A stretch of 64,000 nt of DNA from Musa acuminata AAA Group (taxonomy: Eukaryota; Streptophyta; Magnoliopsida; Zingiberales; Musaceae), in the NCBI RefSeq assembly GCF_036884655.1, contig NC_088331.1, positions 18,757,501-18,821,500 of the forward strand, read 5' to 3'. Numbering within the stretch: position 1 is the stretch's first letter; the number at the start of each line of letters is the position of its first letter. The notes under the pieces are model-generated. The model was not told the origin of the DNA, ran no database searches, and saw only the letters and a list, made by a program, of their open reading frames with translations. The translations under genes and the position numbers were made by a program. This document shows positions 10,323-20,263 of the stretch, in pieces.

Positions 10323-12295
10323 TGTTAGGATCAAGAGCACTAAGAGGGGGGGGGGGGTGAATTAGTGCAGCGGAAATCTTTCAGCGATTAAAAACGAAAG
10401 CTGCGTTCGTTCGATAAAAACTATTTTGATGCAAAAGCCGATTCTAAGATTACTTATGATTAACTGCAGTTTACGTTTAAACACAGTTAGCGTCTAAACG
10501 CAGTTTGCGTCTAAATGCAGATTGCGTCTAAACTCAGATTGCGTCTAAGCGTAGTTTGCGTCCAAGAGCAGATTGCGTCTAAGCGCAGTTTGCGTCTAAG
10601 CGCAGATTGCGTCTAAACACAGTTTGCGTCTAAGCGCAGTTTAAGCAGAAGTATAAAGACAATGTGCTGCTATTGTACTGCTCAAAAAGTAATATGCAGA
10701 AATCAGATTTACGTCTAAACGCAGATTTACGTCTGAACTTTGAAACTCGTTTGTATACTCGTAGAAGGCAGTATGCAGTTGAAATCAAGACGTAAACGTA
10801 AACTGAAATCTGATGATTGTGCGAGGAAAGCCGATTTACGTCTAAACGTAGTTTTACGTCTAAATGTTATAAACAGATTCAAGACGTAAATGTAAGCTGC
10901 AATGTAAAGATCGTACGAAAACACCTATTGACGTCTGAATCCAGATTCGGAAAGATCAGCACTTAGAACTTGTTCGTAAAGGCGCAGAGAGCAGTAGTTA
11001 TGTAGGAGGTTTGCAGTAATGATAAGGTACTCGAAATAAAAGCAAACCAGAGATTTAGAGTGGTTCGGTCAGTCTTGACCTACTCCACTTTTGGCTTCCT
11101 CCTCCGACGAGGTCACCGACGTCAACTAGCTGCCTTCCTTCAATGGGCGAAGGCCAACTGCCCTTTTACAGTTTCTCTCCTTTTGACGGGCTTAGGAGAC
11201 AACCCTTACAGATCCTTTCTCTCCTCTCTTTACAACTCAAGACTTGAAGAACAGAAAAGAGGAGAACTTTTGGACTTTACACAAATTTGAGCTCTTAGAA
11301 TCACTGAAAAGATCAAGAATTCGGTGTGGATCAGTGTCTCTTCAGTGCTGAATAGGTGGGGTATTTATAGGCCCCCAACCCAATTCAAATTTGGAGCTTA
11401 AAACGATCAAATCCCGGAATTTCGGGATCAGGCGGTTGCACCTCTTGACTGGAGAGGTTGCACCGCCTGGCAGAGCTCGAAGACCAAGCTCAGGCAGTGC
11501 TACCTCCTTGTCAGAGAGGTTGCACCGCCCAGTCTTGCTCGAAGACTGAGCCCAGGCGGTGCCACCTCTCTATCAGGGAGGTTGCACCGCCCAGTCTAGC
11601 TCAAAGACTGAGCTCAGGCGGTGCCACCTCTCTGTCAGGGAGGTTGCACCGCCCAGTCTAGCTCGAAGACTGAGCTCAGGCGGTGCCACCTCTCTGTCAG
11701 GGAGGTTGCACCGCCCAGTCTAGCTCGAAGACTAAGCTCAGGCGGTGCCACCTCTTGGCCTAGGCGGTTGCACCGCCTGGTGTAATCAGGGTCCGAATGG
11801 TTAGCTCCATTCGGCCCAATTTCTATCTTTTCAGGGGCCCAATTGCCCCATGATTAAGCTAATGGGATCACCTCCCATTTTCCAACTTAATCAACGTGCT
11901 AACTACGATTAAATCTAAGACAATTTCTGCAGCTTTGCTCCGATACGTCAATCGCTTCTTCCGGCGAACTTCCGTCGATCATCCGATGAACCCTAAGTGA
12001 TTCTTCTGCGGACTTCCGGCAAACTCCTGGACTTTGCGACGATCCACTTGGCGAGTTCCGACGAGCTTCGCTTGGCAAGCTTCTGGACTTCTCGGATCTG
12101 TTCTCGCAGAACCTCCGACGACCGTCCGAACTTCCGTCGAACTCTCGAACTCCCAACGTGATCATGAACTTGACTCCGGCGCAACTCCTGCTGCTTGTCT
12201 AACTTTCATCGTAGTTAATCCTGCACACTTATCTCAACACATAGATTAGACAACAAATGACAATTGACTTCATCATCAAAATCCGAGATTCAACA
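10323..12295 (-). repeat. 3' LTR of B2
   Basis: 1973 bp; on the plus strand TGTTAGG...TTCAACA. Contains the GCACTAA/TTAGTGC hairpin with a 12-13-base G run (10337-10368), an array of roughly 17-bp 'CAGTTTGCGTCTAAGCG'-type repeats (about 10450-10740), a reversed TATA (11362-11369) and a tandem array of about 60-bp units carrying GGTGCCACC/GGTTGCACCGCC (about 11430-11785). It is about 140 bp longer than its partner. Confidence 0.93.
11430..11785 (-). repeat. U3 palindrome array of B2 3' LTR
   Basis: About five or six units of roughly 60 bp, each with GGCGGTGCCACC and GGTTGCACCGCC half-palindromes and a CTCGAAGACTGAGCTC spacer. It lies just upstream (minus-strand sense) of the TATA box. The 5' LTR keeps only the first unit. 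Confidence 0.8.
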
Positions 12296-12917
12296 ATCTC
12301 CCCCTTTTTGATGATGACAATCAATTGATAATGGAGTTATCCTTAACTCCCCCTGTCTATATGCCATAGTTGAGATAAGTCAACCTTGAATTCAAGACCT
12401 AAGAATTCAAGTGACGTATTGATAAGATAGATTAGTTAAACTTATCAATACTCCCATCATGATACTCATCATGATGTATCTCTTCAAAGATGATGTCAAG
12501 GCTTGACATACATCATCAAGTTTGTATGATTGTGTTTGTAACTATTCATCATGTAGTTTGAACATTATCATATAAAGCTGTGAAGCGCTATTTCATGATG
12601 CACATATTTGAAATATTCTAGCAAGTTTTGCATTTTCTTCATATGATAAGATATCAACTCAGGGCATAATGCAAACTATAGCACACATTCATATATCTCT
12701 TGGTGATGCAAGGATGGCATAATCATAACATTGTTTATAGCATCACTCAAGTATTTTGCAAGTATGACATGATCATGGCAGTTTTTATCAATTCATATGT
12801 TTCTCCCCCTTTGTCATCAACAAAAAGCATGGTACAGATTTTCAAAAATACTCATGGAAACATGGTAATCAAGTGATTTGATCATTCAATATAGTCCGAA
12901 AAATAATTTTAACAAGT
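12296..12917 (-). other. 3' non-coding tail and polypurine tract of B2
   Basis: Region between pol end and 3' LTR. The run ATCTCCCCCTTTTTGATGATG at the LTR edge is the reversed polypurine tract. A second one (CTCCCCCTTTGTCATC) lies at about 12801-12820. Repeated polypurine-like tracts upstream of the 3' LTR are a known Sirevirus habit. Confidence 0.78.
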
Positions 12918-13720
12918 TTATCTATTCGGACACATCAACATTCCTAATTCGCTTCTTATGAAATCAAATTATTCTTCACTTAGAGGTTTTGTAAAGATGT
13001 CAGCTAGTTGATGTTTCATATCAATGATATCTATGATTACATCATGATTCGTAACATGATCTCGTATAAAGTGATGTCTGATATCAATATGTTTTGTTCT
13101 CGAGTGTTGTATAGGGTTTTTTGTTAGGCATATTGCACTTGTGTTATCATATTTAATGGGAATGTTTTTGAGATGAACTAATCTTCTAAGGTATTTTTCA
13201 TCCAAACAACTTGTGCACAGCATGCACTTGCTGCAATATATTCAGCTTCGGTTGTTGATAGTGCAACCGAGTTTTGTTTCTTAGATGTCCAGGAAACAAG
13301 GGCATGTCCTAAGAATTGACATGTTCCTGATGTGCTTTTTCTATCTAATCTACAACCAGCGAAGTCCGCATCAGCATAAGCAGTTAACTCAAACTTCTCT
13401 GATTTTGGGTACAATAATCCTAGATTTGTGGTACCATTAAGATATCTGAGTATTCTTTTAACTGCTTTGAGATGAGATATCTTAGGGTTTGATTGAAATC
13501 TAGCACAAAGTCCTACACTAAACATTATGTCTGGTCTAGTTGCAGTGAGGTAAAGTAAACTTCCTATCATACCCTTATAGGTTTTTTGATCGAAGCTTTC
13601 TCCACTTTCATCAATTTCTAACTTAGTGGAGGTGCTCATAGGAGTGTTAATAGCTTTTGAGTTATTCATATTAAACTTCTTTAGTAAACTCAAAGCATAT
13701 TTAGTTTGGCTAATAAAGAT
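12918..13720 (-). pseudogene. pol: B2 pol, RT end and RNase H
   Basis: C-terminal part of the B2 polyprotein, left of the B1 insertion. It carries the copia RT tail (KFNMNNSKAINTPMSTSTK, TRPDIMFSVGLCARFQ) and RNase H (ADADFAGCRLDRKSTSG, STTEAEYIAAS, then HSRTKHIDIRHHFIRDH). A small deletion after LED (about 13178) shifts the frame, RH continuing in the frame of 13223-12969. A TAA replaces the Gln codon expected after KPLSEE, and the natural stop is at 12918-12920. Confidence 0.9.
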
Positions 13721-13725
13721 GCCAT
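13721..13725. repeat. TSD of B1 (left copy)
   Basis: GCCAT, repeated at 20259-20263. Confidence 0.9.
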
Positions 13726-14649
13726 TATTGAATCTCGGATTTTGATGATGAAACTAATTGATTGTGTTTAGATGTTTAACTGCATTTTGAGTGATGCAGG
13801 TCTACTCGATCAGGATTAGACAGTTAACGCAAGAGGAATTGACGTTGCGCCGGAGGAGATCACGTTAGGATATTGGATGGCAGAAGGCTTTGGACGTCGG
13901 GCATCGGGCCAAGAGCGGAATTGCACCAAGGATATCGGGGTTGCGGAGGTCAACCGCCGATTGGGCAACAAGCCGCAAGAGAGGACGATGCGTTGAAGAA
14001 TCGGACGAAGCGCCAACCAATGACATGCCGGGCAACGTAATGTCGATTCGCGTTGTAATAACTATCTAGATCGGAGTAGAGTTTTGGCTTGCTGTGCAGG
14101 ATTAACTACGATAACGATGAAGACATAAAGCGAAACAAAGTGCGGAGTCAAGCACGAAGGATTCGTTGGGAGTTCAAGAGTTCGACGGAAGTCCGAAGGT
14201 TCGTCGGGAATGCTGCCGGAACTAGCCGAGAATGAGTAGGGAGCTTGCCGAAGGGATTTTCGGAAGCTCGCCGGAAGGTTCGTTGGAAGTTCGCGGAGCT
14301 CGCCGAGAAAGATCGGAGCTTGCCGAAGAAGCTCGTTGGAACTCGCCAAGATCAAATCGTGAAGTCTAGGAGGTTTCCGGGAGTCCGCAGAATGGTTTCC
14401 GAGAGTTTATCGGAAGACCGTCGGAAGTTCGTCGGAAGCTCGCCGGAAGAAGTCTTGACTTACGAACTTTGTAATAGCTTAGAAAATGTCTTTAAATTCG
14501 TAGTTAGCATGTTAATTAGGGTTAGGATTAGGTATTAATCCTATAACCTAAGTAGGGGCCAATTGGGCCCGAGTTCGGATTAGTTTGGGCCAAGATTGAA
14601 GCCAAACTAAGTAGGCTGAAAACACTGTAGACGGGCTGAAAACACTATA

Positions 14650-14779
14650 GGCGGTGGCACCGCCTGGGCTGGGCGGTGGCACCGCCCAGTGTCCGAGAGC
14701 CAGGCGGTGGCACCGCTTGGCTGGGCGGTGGCACCGCCCAGCACTATCAGCTCGACAAGTGACAGGCGGTGGCACCGCC
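14650..14779 (+). promoter_or_regulatory. U3 palindrome cluster (B1)
   Basis: Five copies of GGCGGTGGCACCGCC or a one-base variant within 130 bp, about 60 bp upstream of the TATAAATA. The 3' LTR lacks one unit (the 22-bp indel), so the array is prone to copy-number change. Confidence 0.8.
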
Positions 14780-14840
14780 AACATCGGGAACCCAACGAGA
14801 ATTCAAATTTTGGAGCCCAAATTTGAATCCTCTTGGGGCC

Positions 14841-14848
14841 TATAAATA
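14841..14848 (+). promoter_or_regulatory. TATA box of B1 5' LTR
   Basis: TATAAATA in the context GGGCCTATAAATACCCC, shared with the other Sirevirus LTRs here (for example 8942-8949, and reversed at 25365-25372, 56159-56166 and 63710-63717). Confidence 0.8.
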
Positions 14849-15346
14849 CCCCTCTATTCTCAGCTGAGAACATAACTTTTTGAGCAGCAAGAGTTTGAAA
14901 GAAAGGTCTTAGAAAAGTTTTAGCTTGTCTTCTTTTCAATTTGCTAGTGTTCACCTCATCTCTTCTCGAAAATCTGTAAGAGAGTGAACCGCTTGTAAAA
15001 GAGTTGTAAGAGGGGTATTTACCCTTCCATTTCAAGAGATTTGCTAGTGGAAGGTGGGAGCCTCATCGAAGAGGGGCCTCGCAAGTGGAGTAGGTCATTT
15101 GACCAAACCACTCTAAAATCGGCGTGATTCTTGGTTTGCATTTCATTATTGCTATTTACATTATTGCAAACCTTCTTATATGCTTTAAGTTCCTTATTAC
15201 TTTTGCTGCGCATATTTAAGAATACGCTTTCAAGATTAAGCTTTTCAAGTTCCGTTCTTATCGTACGAAAGATTTTCTAAAACCGAAGTTTTAATCCGCT
15301 GCACTAATTCACCCCCCCCTCTTAGTGCCGCTCTGATCCTAACAAT

Positions 15347-15359
15347 TGGTATCAGAGCC
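15347..15359 (+). promoter_or_regulatory. Primer binding site of B1
   Basis: Perfect TGGTATCAGAGCC two bases after the LTR. Confidence 0.9.
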
Positions 15360-15394
15360 TCGGTTTTCTACTTTGGTTTAACACCCAAATAGAA

Positions 15395-16327
15395 ATGGCT
15401 TTTTATGACTTTTAAGAGGGCTTATCGGTTGTTTGTCCACCGTTGTTTAACGGATCGGACTACACTTGTTGGAAAACTCGAATGAGAGTCTTCTTACTTT
15501 CTTTGGATTTGAATTTATGGCACATAGTCGAAAATAGATATGAAATGTCTTCTCTCCCAATGAACCATTGGAATGATTTGGAGAAGAAGATGTTTTCTTT
15601 AAACGCAAAGGCTATGAATGCCTTATTTTGCGCTTTAGACAAAAATGAGTTCAATAGGATTTCTACGTGCGAAACGGCTTTTGATATTTGGCGAACACTT
15701 GAAATCACACATGAGGGAACTAGTAGAGTCAAAGACTCGAAAGTTAACATTTTAATGCATGATTTCGAGCTTTTTCAAATGAAGCCGAGCGAAACCATTG
15801 TTGACATGTACACCCGTTTTACGGATGTCGTCAATGGTTTACAAACTCTTGGCAAATGTTTCTCGAATTTTGAACTTGTTAGTAAGGTTTTACGATCACT
15901 TTCTAAAGCTTGGGAATCAAAAGTAATGGTAATACAAGAAACAAAAGATTTAAATATTTTTCCACTTGAAGAACTTATCGGCTCATTGATGACATATGAA
16001 ATGGTGCGCAATGCACACGATGAACATGATGAACAAAATCACCTTCCAAAGAACAGGAAGGATTTGGAACTTCGGACAAATGAATACCACTTGAGCGATG
16101 ACTCAAGTGATGAGGACAATAATGAACTTGAACTTCGAACACTAAATCTTAATAAGTTTATGAAACAAAAATCTAAAATAAACAATGAACTTAAACGGAG
16201 GAAGAAGCCAAAGAAAAGGAAGGCACCCGAGGAGAAAATCAAGAAAGGCGAGGTGGCAAACTATGCCTCAACTACTCTCAACAACGAGGTAATCGAAATC
16301 CCCCTAATTTATTTTGAAATTACATAA
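15395..16327 (+). pseudogene. gag: Truncated gag of B1 (UBN2-like)
   Basis: Sirevirus-type Gag frame. The ATG at 15395 (MAFYDF) is followed by a TAA at 15413-15415; after that the frame stays open to 16327, about 304 codons. It covers the N-terminal UBN2-like domain (SDYTCWKTRMRVF, LWHIVEN, NDLEKKMFSLNAKAMNALF, MKPSETIVDMYTRFTDVV) and a basic segment (KRRKKPKKRK). It then joins a sequence that in B2 lies beyond the zinc knuckle, so both zinc knuckles are missing. The long surviving frame suggests either recent decay or some role for the Gag N-terminus; the early stop argues against full translation from the first ATG. Confidence 0.82.
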
Positions 16328-18647
16328 TACTTTCATGAGTTATTTTTAATTTAGTTTAGGATTAATTTTTCTTAAAAATTACATGAAAATAAAAAAATTA
16401 GAAATCATGTTTGATTTGAAGTAATGCTTAATGATGATGCTTAATGATGTATTTTTTGATTTGACATAAATGAAATAGGCATGCTTATAGGAAATAGTAA
16501 AGTATGCTTGACAATTGTATACTTAACGATGCATAAAGTTGTAATGAAAATATTAATATACTATGATTTGATGATTTTATGCATGACATTGTAAAGTTAT
16601 ATATAATGATGCATAATGATGAAATTGTGTAATAAAAATATTAAACATTTTGAAGCCATGTTTTAGTGTCATGTATATTGATCATGCTTAATAAAATTTG
16701 AAATTATGCATGATGAATCTTACGATTTATGGATTATTGATGAAAGTACCTTATTGATCTTTGTTGTAATAAATCTTACTCTTTTGGTTTTAAACATGAT
16801 ACATGTTTTTATTAGGCATAAATGAAACAAAATCATATGTTTTGAAACAATCGAAAAGAGGAAAACATTCTTGAAAATTATTTTGCTCAATCTTATTGAT
16901 TTTGATGAATCCATTTGTATCATCTTTGTGAATCTCTTGGATTTTGTTAATGATTTTGATGATTTAAATTTGAATAAATTTTTATCGAAATCACGATCTT
17001 GATCTCTTGAAATTTATAACATGAAATTCTTTATGAATCAACATTGTTTTCTATTTAAAAGGAGATTTGTCGAAATGTTTCATAGTCTTTTAGTATTTAT
17101 GATCTTGATAATTATGTTTTGAAACTTTATGTAAACCCAGAATGTTCATCATGATTTGAATATTTAAAGAGGAGAATTTTCTAAATAAATCATGATTTTT
17201 CCTTATGAGTTCTTGGAGTTATTACTTGATTTTTCTTTTAAAACAAGATCTCTTCTTTGTACTCCTATGATTTTTCTTGATATTTTATTTAAAGAAGATA
17301 TTTACTATATGAATCATGTCTTTTGGTATTCAAATGATTTTATCCTTCATGACATGATTTCTTTATATTTATGGCTTGCATGGCTTGAAATGTTTTGGTA
17401 TAATGCATGCAATGATGAAATATTCATAAAGTTAAAATGATGTATGCAATACTTATTATAATGTTGTACATGATGTATTTATTGCATATGATGTGTATCA
17501 TGAATGCTTTAAATGATGAGTGTTTGGTATCATGATCAAGATGTTGATAAATGCTTAAAAATTTTAATGTTTGAGTATCATGTATGATATGCTTATTAAT
17601 GATGATTGATTTATTTTTCGGTATCATGCATGAAAAATAAGGTTATTGAAATTATGTATGTTTTAATTTGAATATATAATGATGCACAAATAAGAATGAT
17701 ACTTACCTTTGTCATAATATGAAAATTGATATAAGGGTCTTCCCTTCTTTTTGACAATGACAAAGGGGGAGCAAGAATTTCTAGCGTGGGCATCATGAAA
17801 AGAGGCAAACTAACTAGCTTGCACAATTCAAGATGAAAGCAAAAAATTGCACTTCTCAAAAGAGAAGATGCAAATGTAACATTTGCCAAATTGTTTGCTT
17901 GCCTTATGTAAAATATTATCTCTTGCTAGTTTGGCATTTTTGCTAGCTTGTATGTTGCAAAACTTGATCACTTTTTCAAACATTTTGTTAGCTTACACTT
18001 TGCAAAGAAAGCAAAAATGACACTTATAGAAGAAAGAGCTTGTTATTTTGAACATCACAAGCTTTCCTATCTTAAGAAACAAAAATTCCAAAAGTGCTAT
18101 CTTGCCTATCTCAAGAAACAAAACTTGCAACTTGCACATTGCAATAGGAAGCAAGAATTATGAGCTTACACAAGAAAGCTATCTTACATTTGCTTCCAAA
18201 TTTTTGCTAGCTTGTATATTGTGAAACGTGCATATCATGAAAATTGCTAGCTTGTAGTCTAAAGAGAAGCAATTAGTTGTTATCTCAAGAAAAGCAAACA
18301 TGCTAAACTTACACATCTTTAATTGCTAGATTGCATGATGATAAAATTTGATACTATGTGTTTCATGCAATGTATGGAACTTTTTATTTCTAAACACATA
18401 AGAGTAGGTACTTCTCCTTTTTGTTGATGACATAGGGGGAGAAGTATATTGATGACTTCATGCATTGAATTGAATATTTTATATATATTTGCATGATGGT
18501 TTAAATGTTTTTCATAACATATGATGAATGTTACTTGGATTTGGGATAATCCAAGTGTTCTATCAATGACATATTGATAGGGGGAGTTTGGTTAAACTCC
18601 GGGGAGTTAAGGTTAACTCCGTTAGTCATCAATTAGTTGTCATCATC
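16328..18647 (+). other. AT-rich non-coding filler of B1
   Basis: 2.3 kb with no coding motif. Dominated by ATGATG/TTGAAAT/GCATGATG simple patterns like the 3' tail of other Sireviruses here (compare 29806-30427). Contains extra polypurine-like runs: ACAAAGGGGGAGCAAG near 17760, CATAGGGGGAGAAG near 18430 and ATAGGGGGAGTTTGG near 18577. Confidence 0.75.
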
Positions 18648-18660
18648 AAAAAGGGGGAGA
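18648..18660 (+). promoter_or_regulatory. Polypurine tract of B1
   Basis: AAAAAGGGGGAGA one base before the TGTTGAATC start of the 3' LTR; the plus-strand primer site for reverse transcription. Confidence 0.85.
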
Positions 18661-18661
18661 T

Positions 18662-20258
18662 TGTTGAATCTCGGATTTTGATGATGAAACTAATTGATTG
18701 TGTTTAGATGTTTAACTGCATTTTGAGTGATGCAGGTCTACTCGATCAGGATTAGATAGTTAACGCAAGAGGAATTGACGTTGCGCCGGAGGAGATCACG
18801 TTAGGATATTGGATGGCAGAAGGCTTCGGACGTCGGGCATCGGGCCAAGAGCGGAATTGCACCAAGGATATCGGGGTTGCGGAGGTCAACCGCCGATTGG
18901 GCAACAAGCCGCAAGAGAGGATGATGCGCTGAAGAATCGGACGAAGCGCCAACCAATGACATGCCGAGCAACGTAATGTCGATTCGCGTTGTAATAACTA
19001 TCTAGATCGGAGTAGAGTTTTGGCTTGCTGTGCAGGATTAACTACGATAACGATGAAGACATAAAGCGAAACAAAGTGCGGAGTCAAGCACGAAGGATTC
19101 GTTGGGAGTTCAAGAGTTCGACGGAAGTCCGAAGGTTCGTCGGGAATGCTGCCGGAACTAGCCAAGAATGAATAGGGAGCTTGCCGAAGGGATTTTCGGA
19201 AGCTCGCCGGAAGGTTCGTTGGAAGTTCGCGGAGCTCGCCGAGAAAGATCGGAGCTTGCCGAAGAAGCTCGTTGGAACTCGCCAAGATCAAATCGTGAAG
19301 TCTAGGAGCTTTCCGGGAGTCCGCAGAATGGTTTCCGAGAGTTTATCGGAAGACCGTCGGAAGTTCGTCGGAAGCTCGCCGGAAGAAGTCTTGACTTACA
19401 AACTTTGTAATAGCTTAGAAAATGTCTTTAAATTCGTAGTTAGCATGTTAATTAGGGTTAGGATTAGGTATTAATCCTATAACCTAAGTAGGGGCCAATT
19501 GGGCCCGAGTTCGGATTAGTTTGGGCCAAGATTGAAGCCAAACTAAGTAGGCTGAAAACACTGTAGACGGGTTGAAAACACTATAGGCGGTGGCACCGCC
19601 CAGTGTCCGAGAGCCAGGCGGTGGCACCGCTTGGCTGGGCGGTGGCACCGCCCAGCACTATCAGCTCGACAAGTGACAGGCGGTGGCACCGCCAACATCG
19701 GGAACCCAACGAGAATTCAAATTTTGGAGCCCAAATTTGAATCCTCTTGGGGCCTATAAATACCCCTCTATTCTCAGCTGAGAACATAACTTTTTGAGCA
19801 GCAAGAGTTTGAAAGAAAGGTCTTAGAAAAGTTTTAGCTTGTCTTCTTTTCAATTTGCTAGTGTTCACCTCATCTCTTCTCGAAAATCTGTAAGAGAGTG
19901 AACCGCTTGTAAAAGAGTTGTAAGAGGGGTATTTACCCTTCCATTTCAAGAGATTTGCTAGTGGAAGGTGGGAGCCTCATCGAAGAGGGGCCTCGCAAGT
20001 GGAGTAGGTCATTTGACCGAACCACTCTAAAATCGGCATGATTCTTGGTTTGCATTTCATTATTGCTATTTACATTATTGCAAACCTTCTTATATGCTTT
20101 AAGTTCCTTATTACTTTTGCTGCGCATATTTAAGAATACGCTTTCAAGATTAAGCTTTTCAAGTTTCGTTCTTATCATACGAAAGATTTTCTAAAACCGA
20201 AGTTTTAATCCGCTGCACTAATTCACCCCCCCCTCTTTGTGCCGCTCCGATCCTAACA
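18662..20258 (+). repeat. 3' LTR of B1
   Basis: 1597 bp, TGTTGAATC...ATCCTAACA, intact termini. TATAAATA at 19755-19762. In its terminal hairpin one stem base is changed (TTTGTGC instead of TTAGTGC). Confidence 0.94.
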
Positions 20259-20263
20259 GCCAT

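Larger units (their letters stand above)
13726..15344 (+). repeat. 5' LTR of B1
   Basis: 1619 bp. Starts TATTGAATC (TG changed to TA) and ends ATCCTAACA. Contains GGCGGTGGCACCGCC palindromes (14650-14779), TATAAATA (14841-14848) and the GCACTAA/TTAGTGC hairpin (15301-15328). Confidence 0.94.
13726..20258 (+). mobile_element. Gag-only Sirevirus derivative B1
   Basis: Complete plus-strand element with two LTRs (13726-15344 and 18662-20258), a PBS, one gag-type frame, about 2.3 kb of AT-rich non-coding DNA, a polypurine tract and TSD GCCAT. It has no protease, integrase, RT or RNase H, so it must depend on proteins of related elements. It sits in the RT of B2 in opposite orientation. Hand comparison of the LTRs finds about 17 substitutions, nearly all transitions, plus one 22-bp indel, giving about 1% divergence. 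Confidence 0.95.

Noticed and set aside
10450..10740. Possible CRISPR-like array of short regular repeats
   Set aside because: Units are tandem with no unique spacers, in a plant retrotransposon LTR.
14245..14538. Conserved 97-aa frames in B1 LTRs (also 19181-19474 and antisense)
   Set aside because: They lie in LTR U3 upstream of the TATA box and are alike only because the LTRs are duplicates; open on both strands.
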